Source of the DNA: Amycolatopsis sp. QT-25
GTDB taxonomy: Bacteria > Actinomycetota > Actinomycetes > Mycobacteriales > Pseudonocardiaceae
Direction of reading: 5' to 3'
DNA length: 64,000 nt
Assembly: GCF_029369745.1 (NCBI RefSeq)
Contig: NZ_CP120210.1
Span: 1,674,001-1,738,000, forward strand
A program made the translations under genes and the position numbers. Under the pieces are notes generated by a model. It was given only the letters and a program-made list of their open reading frames with translations. It did no database searches and had not been told where the DNA came from. This document shows, piece by piece, positions 46,775 to 55,604 of this stretch (its first letter is position 1; each line of letters begins with the position of its first letter).

Positions 46775-47779
46775 TCAGGAGAGCAGGTCCACCAGCGCGT
46801 CACCGCGAGGCGTCCGGACGACGAGGACGACCTGGCCCTCGCGGTGCCGCTGGATCAGCCCGGCCGAAACGAGTTGTTCGCAGTGGTAGGTCGCGGTGCT
46901 GGCGGCACACGACAGCAGATTCGCGATCTCGCCCATCCGGGCGGGCCTTCCCAAGTGCCGCAACAGTTTCGCGCGGTGGGCGCCGACCACGAGGTCGAGC
47001 CCTTCGACGCCGGGCACCGATTCGGGCCTGCCGTTGTCGAGCAGGCCGTCGAGCCCCGGCAGCGGGTAGCCGATCCAGATGGCGTCCTCTTCGTCGAAGT
47101 TGGACACCACCGAGCGGGACCCCGCGAGCATCGGGACCAGGATCAGTTTGCGGCCGCGGATGGTGTACCGCGCCGGTTCCGCGTCGGGCAGCAGCAGACA
47201 GCCGTTGCTGAACCGGAAATGCGGCCGCAACAGCCCGAGTACCGCGTCCGTCCCGCCTCGGACGGAGGCGACGCCGATACGTTCGATTTCGCGATCGAGC
47301 AGGGGACGGGCCTTGGCCCAGAGGTTCTCGGTCGCCACCCGGGTCGCGGTGAAGGCGTCCGCGAGCGAGGCGACCCAGCGTCTCGGCTGATCGGCGGCCT
47401 GCCGCCACTGCGCGGGCAACCGGTCGCCGAAAACCTCTTCGAGGCCTTTCAGGACGTCGGTTTCGGTCAGCTCACGCAGCGTTTCCGCCTGGGCGGCGGC
47501 CGAAGAGTCCTCGCCAGGGCTGATCGGGACGATGAAATCCGGCTGGACCGAGGTGCCCCGGCGGGCCAGGGCGCCCGCCGCGCGATATCCCTGTTCGGGG
47601 ATCGCCGCACCCACCTGGCGGCGCCAGGCGGCGGGCATGCCTCGGTCGTACCCGCCGACGACTTCGACGAGCATCGAAACCAGCGAAACGTGCGGGGAAA
47701 CCGTCACCCCGACCGGGATCGTGCTGGTGTCACCGAGTTCGAGCCGGGTATAAGAAGCCGGGGGCGGCGTCTCGCGCAT
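46775..47779 (-). CDS. ArsR-like winged-helix transcriptional regulator
   Basis: The 334-residue protein has a long N-terminal domain of unknown fold (DUF5937-like) and a C-terminal ArsR-type winged helix (RAKLLRHLGRPARMGEIANL, SCAASTATYHCEQLVSAGLI, wing EGQVVLVVRTPRGDAL). There are no conserved metal cysteines in the helix, so it is probably not a metal sensor. It is a single gene between a phosphatase unit and a decayed gene; its target is unknown. Confidence 0.78.
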   Translation of the reverse strand: MRETPPPASYTRLELGDTSTIPVGVTVSPHVSLVSMLVEVVGGYDRGMPAAWRRQVGAAIPEQGYRAAGALARRGTSVQPDFIVPISPGEDSSAAAQAETLRELTETDVLKGLEEVFGDRLPAQWRQAADQPRRWVASLADAFTATRVATENLWAKARPLLDREIERIGVASVRGGTDAVLGLLRPHFRFSNGCLLLPDAEPARYTIRGRKLILVPMLAGSRSVVSNFDEEDAIWIGYPLPGLDGLLDNGRPESVPGVEGLDLVVGAHRAKLLRHLGRPARMGEIANLLSCAASTATYHCEQLVSAGLIQRHREGQVVLVVRTPRGDALVDLLS

Positions 47780-47836
47780 CCGGTCGTCCCTCCTGGGAGT
47801 GGGCGTCGCAGCACGCGATGTTAGCGCCTCCGGTCA

Positions 47837-48560
47837 ATACCCGGCACTGCCTGGGAAACCCGGTTGCTCATTCATGACAAGAAACGCGTCCAGACCGTGG
47901 AAATCGTTGATGTTGCGTTTGGGTGCGTAGTAATACGCCGTGTCACCGACATTGATGCCTTCGGCGATGTTCCCGATATCGGTTGTCCTTGTCGCCGCCT
48001 CGGTCGAGGACCTGGAACCAGTGGCCGGTGGACCGGTCCTGCCGGCGGGTGCAGCCCGCCGCGAGGAACCGGACGACGTCGACGAGCCGCTTTCGCCGCG
48101 GACGGGCGCAGGGCAGGATCTCCAGCAGGTCGATCGCCGTCCTCCCGAGCCGGCCGATCGCGCGGCCCCAGTGGTACTTCGAATGCCGCCCGGCGCCCGA
48201 AGCCCACGGTTGCGAACCGTCCTCGGCGTAGGCGTGGTAGAGCAGGCCCTTGGCCGGCTCCTTGAACCGGTCGAAGTAGACGCTGACGTTCTTCGCGGCC
48301 TCCTCGTTGCAGAGGAACGGCTGTGCCAGGTACACACCGTCGAACGTCCGAGGACAGGACGGGAACCGGCCGCGTAGCTGTCCGCGGCGGTCTGTACTTC
48401 GTTGCCCGGTTTCGGTGTACAGCAAGGGGAATATCTGCCCGTACCAGGCGAGGGGTAATCGAGATAGGACTTCTCGCGGGTGCGGCGGTACACCGGGTAC
48501 TGGCCGTAGAGGTAGAGGCCGCGGGTGTGGCCCCAGCCGCCGAGGCCGTTCCTGCACGGG
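47837..48560 (-). pseudogene. Decayed GH105/GH88-type unsaturated uronyl hydrolase
   Basis: Fragments of one enzyme family occur in several minus-strand frames. Around 48440-48555 one frame reads GQYPVYRRTREKSYLDY. At about 48120-48330 another reads FDGVYLAQPFL, GLLYHAYAEDGSQPWA and WFQVLDRGG. At about 47850-47950 the first frame returns with NINDFHGLDAFLV, the typical C-terminal motif. So there are at least two frameshifts, and roughly 100 residues seem missing between the last two pieces. No full start or signal peptide is seen. Loss of pectin/rhamnogalacturonan use is implied. Confidence 0.72.
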
Positions 48561-48707
48561 GAAACCGGGATCGCCGGGCTGAACTTCCTTGTGGGACAAC
48601 GTCTGCTCGGGTGTTCGACGGCGAGTCGAGGGGGTGCTCCCGGTGTCCGGGACGATCCCGATGGGCGGCACTCTCCGCGGAAGCCTCCGCTCGCCTACGA
48701 TCGGTTC

Positions 48708-49574
48708 GTGAACGAGCTGACCTTCCGCGGGCGCCGCGTCGTCCGGGACCGTGCCCTGGTCATGGCGATCGTCAACCGGACCCCCGATTCCTTTTACGAC
48801 AAGGGTGCGACCTTCTCGGATCCGGACGCGCTCGCCGCCGTCGCCAACGCGGTGGCCGACGGCGCCGACATCGTCGACATCGGCGGGGTCAAGGCCGGAC
48901 CCGGTGCCGAGGTCGACGTCGAGGAGGAGATCCGACGGGTGGTCCCGTTCGTCGAGCGGATCCGGGAACTGCATCCCGACCTGGTGATCAGCGTCGACAC
49001 CTGGCGGCACGAGGTGGGCAGGCGTTCGGCGGAGGCCGGCGCGGATCTGATCAACGACACCTGGGCGGGAGCCGATCCGAAACTGGCCGAGGTCGCCGCG
49101 GAGTTCGGCACCGGCTACGTCTGCTCCCACACCGGGAACGCCGTCCCGCGCACCCGCCCCTTCCGGGTGAACTACCCGGACGTCGTCGCCGACGTCGTCG
49201 CGGAGACGACGGCGCGCGCCGAGGCGGTCGTGGCACTCGGTGTCCCGCGTGAAGGCGTGCTGATCGACCCGACCCACGACTTCGGCAAGAACACGTGGCA
49301 CAGCCTGGCGTTGCTGCGGCACGCGCGGGAACTGGCGGGCACCGGCTGGCCGGTGCTGATGGCATTGTCCAACAAGGACTTCGTCGGGGAGACGCTCGGC
49401 GTGGAACTCGCGGAGCGGATCGACGGGACCCTCGCCGCGACCGCCTGGGCGGCGTCCGAGGGGGCACGGGTGTTCCGGGTGCACGAGGTCGGGCGTACGC
49501 GGCAGGTGCTGGAGATGGTGGCGTCTATCCAAGGCGTTCGGCCGCCCGCGCGCGCCATCCGCGGGCTGGCCTGA
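48708..49574 (+). CDS. Dihydropteroate synthase homologue, FolP2-type
   Basis: GTG 48708 gives 288 residues (MNELTFRGRRVVRDRALVMA). The TIM-barrel pterin-binding signatures are recognisable: IVNRTPDSFYDKGA, DIGGVKAGPG, ISVDTWRHEV and SHTGNAVPRTRP. It resembles the FolP2 paralogue of mycobacteria more than FolP1 (long AGADLINDTWAGADPKLAEV and SNKDFVGETLG). FolP2 proteins there lack demonstrated synthase activity, so this may be a second, non-canonical copy. No other folate gene is adjacent. Confidence 0.82.
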   Translation: MNELTFRGRRVVRDRALVMAIVNRTPDSFYDKGATFSDPDALAAVANAVADGADIVDIGGVKAGPGAEVDVEEEIRRVVPFVERIRELHPDLVISVDTWRHEVGRRSAEAGADLINDTWAGADPKLAEVAAEFGTGYVCSHTGNAVPRTRPFRVNYPDVVADVVAETTARAEAVVALGVPREGVLIDPTHDFGKNTWHSLALLRHARELAGTGWPVLMALSNKDFVGETLGVELAERIDGTLAATAWAASEGARVFRVHEVGRTRQVLEMVASIQGVRPPARAIRGLA

Positions 49575-49589
49575 TTCCGGCGAAGTCGA

Positions 49590-49655
49590 CTTTCGCGTGT
49601 CCAGGCACGGAACTCGCGTGCTTGGAGGCGAAACACGCGTGCTTGGAGGCGGAAC
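49590..49655. repeat. Short array of ACTCGCGTG-type 21-bp intergenic repeats
   Basis: Three units of the form GGAACTCGCGTGCTTGGAG (period about 21) lie between the convergent FolP2-type and histidine kinase genes. The same motif recurs at 55.3 and 58.3 kb. Confidence 0.65.
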
Positions 49656-49663
49656 TCGCGGGA

Positions 49664-51211
49664 TCAGCCGTCCAGCGGGATGACGGCCGAAACCGTGGTG
49701 CCCGAGCCGGGTTCGCCCGCGACGGTCAGTTCGCCGCCGAGCGCCCGGACCCGGTCGCGGAGGCTGTGCAGTCCGGAGCCGCCGTCGATGTCGGCCGTGC
49801 CGGTGCCGTCGTCGTGGACGGCCACTCGCAGGCCTTCTTCCTCGACGCGGATGTCCACGCGGACCTCGCGTGCCCGCGCGTGCTTCAAGGCGTTGGTGAC
49901 CGCTTCCGAGACGACGAAGTACGCCGTCGCCTCCACGGCGCCGCTGAGCCGCGGCACGTCCGCCCCCGTGAGGTCGACGGCGAGCGGCACCCGGTCCAGC
50001 AGTGACCGGACCGCGGGCATCAGCCCGGCCTCGGTGAGGATCGCGGGGCGGAGCCCGCGCGCGAGCTCACGCAGTTCGGTGATGGTGGCCTGGAGTTCGT
50101 CGATCGTGCCGGTCAGCAGGGCCATGACCGGCGGGGTGAGGTCGCTCCCGAGCCGCCGTCCCGCCATCCTCAACAGCAGCACGACACTGACCAGCCGTTG
50201 TTGCGCTCCGTCGTGCAGGTCCCGTTCGAGACGTCGCCGCTCGTCGTCGGCGGCGGCCACGATGCGGGCACGGGAGGCCTGGACCTCGACGAAGCGCTCC
50301 TCCAGTTCCGCGGCGAGCCGCTGGTTGTCCAGCACCAGCCCGGCGGCCGCGTCGAGCGCGTCGATCGACCGGCTGTCCTTCCACACCTCGTCGTCCTGCA
50401 CGAGCGCGGCCAGGCCGGAACCGTCGCGTTCCAGCAGGAGCCGGACCATCTCCGCGTTGCCGACCCGCGCCCGCAGCACCCCGATCAGGAAGGTCAGCGG
50501 CCACAGGCAGAACGAGATCCGGTAGACGTCCAGCAGCGGTTCGGAGAACGGATGCGCGGAGCCGAGCGCGCTGCCGACCGTGGTGCTCACCGCGCCGACC
50601 ACCGCGATCGCGACGACGGGGGAGAGCAGCCGCCGCTGCGGAAGCCGTCCGGCGAGCCAGCGGTAGAGCAGCACCACCAGCACCCCGGCGCCGATCAGCG
50701 CCCCGACCAGTTCCAGCAGCCGTTTGACCAGCTGTTCGGCCCCCGGTGACGCGGCGACCGCGGCGAGGTTCTGCGGATCGTCGTTGACCGGCAGGCCGAG
50801 CACCGCCGCTCCGAAGACCACGGCGTACGCGGAAAGGACGAGCACGCGTTCCCAGCGGGACCGGAGTCTGCCGTGCGGGAAGACGATCACGAGATGGGCG
50901 ATCACCGGACTGGACGCGGCGGTCAACGCCAAGCCGACGGTGTGGGTGAGCGACTCGTCGGCGAATTGCAGGTCCTCGGCGAACAACGCGAGCCCGGCCA
51001 GCGCGATGAGCGGGCCGATGGGGTTCGAGGCGCGGCGCACGTGCGCGACGGCTCCGGCGAGGAGGAAAAGGAATCCGGTCGTGGAAGAAAGGGTGGTGTC
51101 GAGCACGGTGTGCGTGCCGTCGGCGATCTTGAGCGTCGTCGCCACGACACCCAGGCCGAGACCGGCGGTCAGCACGGCCGCCATCGCGACGGTTCGGGGG
51201 CGCTTCACCAC
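49664..51211 (-). CDS. Orphan sensor histidine kinase (HisKA_3 type)
   Basis: GTG 51211 is the likeliest start; GTG 51208 is equal. The 515-residue protein has six to seven membrane helices (to about residue 240), a short GAF-like stretch, the phosphoacceptor helix RRRLERDLHDGAQQRLVSVV with its histidine, and a C-terminal HATPase_c (ALKHARAREVRVDIRV, VHDDGTGTADIDGGSGLHSL). This is the NarL/DesK-type kinase group. No response regulator gene is adjacent. It is divergent from the sulfonate-type transporter, which it might control. Confidence 0.83.
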   Translation of the reverse strand: MVKRPRTVAMAAVLTAGLGLGVVATTLKIADGTHTVLDTTLSSTTGFLFLLAGAVAHVRRASNPIGPLIALAGLALFAEDLQFADESLTHTVGLALTAASSPVIAHLVIVFPHGRLRSRWERVLVLSAYAVVFGAAVLGLPVNDDPQNLAAVAASPGAEQLVKRLLELVGALIGAGVLVVLLYRWLAGRLPQRRLLSPVVAIAVVGAVSTTVGSALGSAHPFSEPLLDVYRISFCLWPLTFLIGVLRARVGNAEMVRLLLERDGSGLAALVQDDEVWKDSRSIDALDAAAGLVLDNQRLAAELEERFVEVQASRARIVAAADDERRRLERDLHDGAQQRLVSVVLLLRMAGRRLGSDLTPPVMALLTGTIDELQATITELRELARGLRPAILTEAGLMPAVRSLLDRVPLAVDLTGADVPRLSGAVEATAYFVVSEAVTNALKHARAREVRVDIRVEEEGLRVAVHDDGTGTADIDGGSGLHSLRDRVRALGGELTVAGEPGSGTTVSAVIPLDG

Positions 51212-51399
51212 TAAGCGTGATTCGCCCGTTCGGCCCGAACCGTTATACCGGTCTTGAAATGTGGAACAGGAGTTCCGCCTGGTGTCAAGGAATTCCAGCA
51301 TCTTTCCCGTCATTCGGATGGCGATGCAGGCACGGGGGTGGACATGCGACTCTCGCGCCACCACCCGAGCCGAGTCGTATTCCCGAAAGGCGACCTTCC

Positions 51400-52461
51400 G
51401 TGCGCACCCACCACAGAGCCCGCTCACTGGCCGCGGCCTTCGCCGCCTTGACCTTGGCCGGTGGGATCGCGGGGTGTTCACGCGCGGACAGCGGCGCCGC
51501 TCCGGCGGAGCAGAAGAGTCAGGGCGCCGCCGCCGAGGTGCGCGTCGGGTACTTCCCGAACGTGACGCACGCGCCCGCCCTGATCGGGGTCAAGAACGGC
51601 TTCTTCGCCAAGGAACTCGGCTCGACGAAGCTCACCACCCAGACGTTCAACGCCGGCCCCGAAGAGGTCAACGCGCTGCTGGGCAACTCGCTCGACGTCG
51701 CGTTCATCGGCTCCGGCCCGGCCATCAACGCCTTCACCAAGTCCAAGGGCGCCATCCAGCTGGTCTCCGGCGCGGTCACCGGCGGCGCGCAGCTGGTGGT
51801 GAAGCCGGAGATCACCGCACCGGAGCAGCTCAGCGGCAAGAACATCGCGACGCCGTCGCTGGCGAACACCCAGGACGTCGCGCTCAAGAAGTTCGTCGCC
51901 GAGAAGAAACTGTCCGACGTCAAGGTCACCAACCTCGACAACCCGAAGACGTTCGACGCCTTCAAGAAGGGTGAGCTCGACGGCGGCTGGCTGCCGGAGC
52001 CGTGGTCCTCGCGGCTCGTGCTGGACGCGGGTGCGAAGGTCCTGTTGGACGAGAAGACCCTGTGGCCGGAAGGCAAGTTCCCGACCACGGTCGTGATCGT
52101 CCGCAGCGAATTCCTGCAGCAGCATCCGGAAACCGTCACCGCCATCCTCAAGGGTGAACTCGCCGCCATCGACTGGGCGAAGGGCAACCCGGCCGAGGCG
52201 AAGAAGGTGGTCAACGGAGAACTCAAGGCGCTTGCCGGCAGCACACTGAACGAGGCCGTCCTCGACCGCGCGTTCTCCGGCATCGAACTCGGCATCGATC
52301 CGGTGCCGTCGACCTTCACCCAGCTCGCGCAGGACTCGGTGACCGCGGGCGTGGTGAAGTCCGCGGTGGACCTCAAGGGGTTCGCCGATTTCGGCCCGCT
52401 CAACGCCGTGCTCTCCGAGCAGGGCAAGCCCGGCGTGAACGCGCCAGGGCTGACGAAGTGA
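51400..52461 (+). CDS. ABC substrate-binding lipoprotein, sulfonate/nitrate/taurine type
   Basis: GTG 51400 follows AAAGG. The 353-residue protein has lipobox IAGC and the NMT1/SsuA-like fold (VRVGYFPNVTHAPALIGVKN, EEVNALLGNSLDVAFIGSGP, ELDGGWLPEPWSSRLV). The substrate could be alkanesulfonate, taurine or nitrate. The ATPase and permease genes follow at once. A 35-codon frame (51344-51451) overlaps its start and might be a leader. Confidence 0.83.
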   Translation: MRTHHRARSLAAAFAALTLAGGIAGCSRADSGAAPAEQKSQGAAAEVRVGYFPNVTHAPALIGVKNGFFAKELGSTKLTTQTFNAGPEEVNALLGNSLDVAFIGSGPAINAFTKSKGAIQLVSGAVTGGAQLVVKPEITAPEQLSGKNIATPSLANTQDVALKKFVAEKKLSDVKVTNLDNPKTFDAFKKGELDGGWLPEPWSSRLVLDAGAKVLLDEKTLWPEGKFPTTVVIVRSEFLQQHPETVTAILKGELAAIDWAKGNPAEAKKVVNGELKALAGSTLNEAVLDRAFSGIELGIDPVPSTFTQLAQDSVTAGVVKSAVDLKGFADFGPLNAVLSEQGKPGVNAPGLTK

Positions 52462-52477
52462 CCGGAGGGGATCAGCG

Positions 52478-53260
52478 ATGACGACCACCTTGGAGCCCGG
52501 CCTGTCCACCGGTGTCGCCGTGCGGCTCGACGGGGTCCGGAAGGCGTTCGGGCCGACCGGGCGCGCCGTCGTGGCCCTCGACGGGATGGACCTGACGGTC
52601 GCCCCCGGCGAGTTCGTCTGCCTTCTCGGCGCCTCCGGCTGCGGCAAGAGCACGCTGCTGAACCTGGTCGCCGGCCTAGACCGGCCGACGTCGGGCTCGA
52701 TCACCCTCGAGACCTCCCGGCCCGCCGTCATGTTCCAGGAGGCCGCGCTGATGCCGTGGCTGACCGCGGCCCGCAACGTGGAACTGCCGCTGCGCCTCGC
52801 CGGTTTCGGCCGGTCCGAGCGCCGCGACAAGGCGGCCGAACTGCTCGACCTCGTCCGCCTCGGCGGCGCGGGCGACAAGCGGCCGCACGAGTTGTCCGGC
52901 GGGATGCGGCAGCGTGTCGCGCTCGCCAGGGCGCTGGCCGCGACCCTGCGCGTCGGTGGTGACCCGGAGCAGTCGCTGTTGTTGATGGACGAGCCGTTCG
53001 CCGCGCTCGACGCCATCACCCGCGACGTCCTGCAGGGTGAACTGCTGCGCGTCTACCGCAGCACCGGCACGTCGGTGCTGTTCGTGACCCATGACGTCCG
53101 CGAGGCCGTCCGGCTCGGCCAGCGGGTCGTGCTGCTCTCGTCGCGGCCGGGCCGGGTCGTCCGGGAATGGCGCGAAATCCAGGCCGCCGACGCCGAAGAG
53201 CTGACCTTGGAGATCACCGGTCACCTCCGGGAGGTGATCAGTACCCATGCCGCGGCTTGA
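52478..53260 (+). CDS. ABC transporter ATP-binding protein (SsuB/TauB-like)
   Basis: The 260-residue ATPase has Walker A GASGCGKST, Q-loop VMFQEAALMPWL, signature LSGGMRQRVALARA, Walker B LLLMDEPFAALD and the switch VTHDVREAVRLG. GAGGGG precedes ATG 52478. It works with the neighbouring receptor and permease. The stop overlaps the permease start by 14 bases. Confidence 0.88.
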   Translation: MTTTLEPGLSTGVAVRLDGVRKAFGPTGRAVVALDGMDLTVAPGEFVCLLGASGCGKSTLLNLVAGLDRPTSGSITLETSRPAVMFQEAALMPWLTAARNVELPLRLAGFGRSERRDKAAELLDLVRLGGAGDKRPHELSGGMRQRVALARALAATLRVGGDPEQSLLLMDEPFAALDAITRDVLQGELLRVYRSTGTSVLFVTHDVREAVRLGQRVVLLSSRPGRVVREWREIQAADAEELTLEITGHLREVISTHAAA

Positions 53261-54149
53261 CCGCCCCGACGTGGAGCCATCAGTGGCGGACGAGGCCGAC
53301 GAGGCCGTCGGTGCGGGGCTCGACTCGCTCGACACTCCCATCGGGGAACGCCGGGAAAGCCGGCGAAAGCGGTTCCTGCGCGGCTTCGTGCCGCCGTTGG
53401 TCTTCCTGGCGTTGCTGATCGCGCTGTGGCAGGCGCTGTGGGCGGCCGCGTTCTGGTCGGAATCGATGCTGCCCGCGCCGCTCGCGGTCTGGGACGAACT
53501 CGTCGGCATCACCGTCGACGGTGAGATCTTCGAATTCGTCTGGACGTCGGTGCACCGCGCCGCGCTGGGCTTCCTGATCGGCGTGGTCATCGGGACCCCG
53601 CTCGGCCTGCTGGTGGCGAAGGTCCGTCTCGTCCGCGCCGCCGTCGGGCCGTTCCTGACCGGGCTGCAAAGCCTTCCGTCGGTGGCCTGGGTGCCCGCGG
53701 CGATCCTGTGGTTCGGGCTGAACGACGCCTCGATCTACTTCGTCGTCCTGCTGGGTTCGGTGCCCTCGATCGCCAACGGCCTCGTCGCCGGCATCGACCA
53801 GATCCCGCCGATCCTGCCGCGCGTCGGTCAGGTCATGGGGGCGAACCGGCTCTCGTCGGCCCGGTACATCCTGCTGCCCGCCGCGTTGCCCGGTTTCCTG
53901 GCCGGGCTCAAACAGGGCTGGGCGTTCTCGTGGCGTTCGCTGATGGCCGCCGAGTTGATCGCGCTGTCCCCGGCGCTGGGCAAGGGGCTCGGCGCGTACC
54001 TCAACGAAGGCTCGTCCTTCAACAGCATGGAAGGCGTGATCTCGGCGATCTTCCTGATCCTGCTGGTCGGCGTCGGCATCGAATTGATCGTGTTCCGGCC
54101 GCTGGAACGTTCGGTCCTGCGTGCTCGTGGTCTCACCGCGTCCCTTTAG
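53247..54149 (+). CDS. ABC transporter permease (SsuC/TauC-like)
   Basis: The 300-residue permease has a charged N-terminus (to residue about 50) and six helices, with the ATPase-coupling loop QVMGANRLSSARYILLPAAL and the signature LAGLKQGWAFSWRSLMAAEL of the sulfonate/nitrate group. ATG 53247 overlaps the ATPase stop by 14 bases; GTG 53283 would shorten it. The three genes form a complete importer. Confidence 0.87.
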   Translation: MPRLDRPDVEPSVADEADEAVGAGLDSLDTPIGERRESRRKRFLRGFVPPLVFLALLIALWQALWAAAFWSESMLPAPLAVWDELVGITVDGEIFEFVWTSVHRAALGFLIGVVIGTPLGLLVAKVRLVRAAVGPFLTGLQSLPSVAWVPAAILWFGLNDASIYFVVLLGSVPSIANGLVAGIDQIPPILPRVGQVMGANRLSSARYILLPAALPGFLAGLKQGWAFSWRSLMAAELIALSPALGKGLGAYLNEGSSFNSMEGVISAIFLILLVGVGIELIVFRPLERSVLRARGLTASL

Positions 54150-54153
54150 GACT

Positions 54154-54282
54154 TTGGGCACGCTGGCCTTGCCCTACGAGAACCCGCCGGTCGGCGCGGC
54201 CATCTCGTTCGACACCGTGCTGAGCATCCCGTGCGCGATCGATCAGCTCATGCCGAAGCTCGCGGCCGTCCCCGGCTCCTGA
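54154..54282 (+). pseudogene. Short coding remnant of unknown origin
   Basis: Immediately after the permease stop an open stretch reads LGTLALPYENPPVGAAIS then FDTVLSIPCAIDQLMPKLAA to a TGA. Its codon use is typical of the genome, but no start or ribosome site precedes it. It looks like the C-terminal tail of a lost gene, or a 42-residue peptide. I do not recognise the family. Confidence 0.3.
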
Positions 54283-54307
54283 GCGTTCACCTTCCGGAGG
54301 TGGCAAC

Positions 54308-54338
54308 CCTACGAGACCGTAAGTTACGGTGTCGTAGG
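54308..54338. promoter_or_regulatory. 31-bp dyad operator of the acyl-ACP desaturase
   Basis: The outer arms CCTACGA/TCGTAGG and the inner arms ACCGTAA/TTACGGT share a single centre at 54323, with one mismatched pair between them. It ends 34 bases before the desaturase start and overlaps the expected promoter. A TetR-type lipid regulator is the likely binder (inference). Confidence 0.7.
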
Positions 54339-54372
54339 TAGGCGTTTTCCTTACCCCGGAAGGACGAAAGGC

Positions 54373-55305
54373 ATGACGGTCCCCGAAGGCACCCGGCTGA
54401 TGCTCGAGCTGGAGGGAACGGTCGAGGAGAACCTCAACCGGCATCTCTCGGTCGCCAAGGAATGGATGCCGCACGAGTACGTGCCGTGGAGCGAGGGCAA
54501 GAACTTCGCCGAACTGGGCGGCGAGCCGTGGGATCCCGAGCAGTCGCGGGTGTCGCCCATCGCGCGGACCTCGCTGGAGGTCAACCTCCTCACCGAGGAC
54601 AACCTGCCGAGCTACCACCGCGAGATCGAGCGGGCGTTCGGCCGCGACGGCGCGTGGGGCACGTGGGTGCATCGCTGGACGGCGGAGGAGGGGCGCCACG
54701 GCATCTGCATCCGCGACTACCTGCTGGTGACGCGCGCGGTGGACCCGGTCGAACTGGAGCGGGCGCGGATGCAGACCATGCAGGCCGGGTACGACAGCGG
54801 CGACAAGGCGTTGCTGAACGTCTTCGCGTACGTGTCGTTCCAGGAGCTGGCCACGCGGCTTTCGCATCGCAACACCGGTAAGTACACGCAAGACCCGCTG
54901 TGCGAGAAGCTGCTCGCGCGGGTCGCGATGGACGAGAACCTGCACATGGTCTTCTACCGGAACCTGGTGCAGGCGTCGCTGGAGCTTTCCCCCGACGCGA
55001 TGATGCGCGCCATCACCGACGAGGTCGTCCGGTTCCAGATGCCGGGCGCGGTGATCCCGAGCTTCGCGCGGAAGGCCGCGCTGATCGCGAAGGCGGGCAT
55101 CTACGACCTGCGGATCCACCACGACGAGGTGATCTGGCCGTTGCTGCGGCAGTGGAGGATCTTCGAGCTCGAAGGGCTCGGCGAGGTCGGGGAAAAGGCA
55201 CGGGACGAACTCGACCAGTTCCTGAAGGCCCTCGACACCCAGGCTTCGCGCTTCGAAGAACGTCGCGCGGCCGCCGAAGCCCGCGCCGCCGCCCGCCAGG
55301 CCTGA
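54373..55305 (+). CDS. Acyl-ACP desaturase (ferritin-like di-iron)
   Basis: The 310-residue enzyme has the di-iron motifs EEGRHG (ExxH, about residue 100) and MDENLHMVFYRN (ExxH, about residue 190), with EENLNRHLS near the N-terminus. This is the plant-type acyl-ACP desaturase fold, present in actinobacteria as DesA1/DesA2. It inserts a double bond in ACP-bound fatty acids in the cytoplasm. GGAAGG precedes ATG 54373. It is alone in its unit under the 31-bp dyad. Confidence 0.86.
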   Translation: MTVPEGTRLMLELEGTVEENLNRHLSVAKEWMPHEYVPWSEGKNFAELGGEPWDPEQSRVSPIARTSLEVNLLTEDNLPSYHREIERAFGRDGAWGTWVHRWTAEEGRHGICIRDYLLVTRAVDPVELERARMQTMQAGYDSGDKALLNVFAYVSFQELATRLSHRNTGKYTQDPLCEKLLARVAMDENLHMVFYRNLVQASLELSPDAMMRAITDEVVRFQMPGAVIPSFARKAALIAKAGIYDLRIHHDEVIWPLLRQWRIFELEGLGEVGEKARDELDQFLKALDTQASRFEERRAAAEARAAARQA

Positions 55306-55316
55306 CTCGCCCTCCT

Positions 55317-55475
55317 CCACGCGAGTCACGCCCCCGCCCACGCGTGTCCCGCCCCTAATCACGTGAGTTACGTGCTCAATCACGTGAGTTACGCCCCCAA
55401 CCACGCGAGTCACGCCTCTAGCCACGCGAGTTACACCCCCGGTCACGCGTGTCCGCTCTCAAACCCGTGAGAGCC
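55317..55475. repeat. 21-bp intergenic repeat array, left part
   Basis: Seven units with period about 21 and core CACGCGAGTYACRCCCCC (variants CACGTGAGTTACG, CACGCGTGTCC). It follows the desaturase stop. The right part, in opposite orientation, lies beyond the mobile elements at 58273-58347. Confidence 0.75.
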
Positions 55476-55507
55476 GACGGCAATCACGGGTGATCCGGCG
55501 GCCAACT

Positions 55508-55582
55508 CATGTGATCAAACGGACGACACGCGTGATCAAACGGACGACACGCGTGATCAAACGGACGACTCACGTGTCGTCC
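55508..55582. repeat. Three 21-bp units of AACGGACGACACGCGTGATC type
   Basis: Three near-perfect tandem units (GTGATCAAACGGACGACACG with a one-base join) end in an inverted unit ACTCACGTGTCGTCCAT, so the last part can form a hairpin. The GTCGTCCATC motif also occurs near 46.66 kb. Confidence 0.75.
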
Positions 55583-55604
55583 ATCGGATCACGTGGAGTT
55601 GCCC

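Noticed and set aside
54133..55446. Minus-strand frame with heptad GVTRVxG repeats
   Set aside because: The periodic peptide comes from the 21-bp intergenic DNA repeat and the rest is antisense to the desaturase.
55317..55582. CRISPR array
   Set aside because: The period is only 21 bp with no unique spacers, and no cas gene is near.
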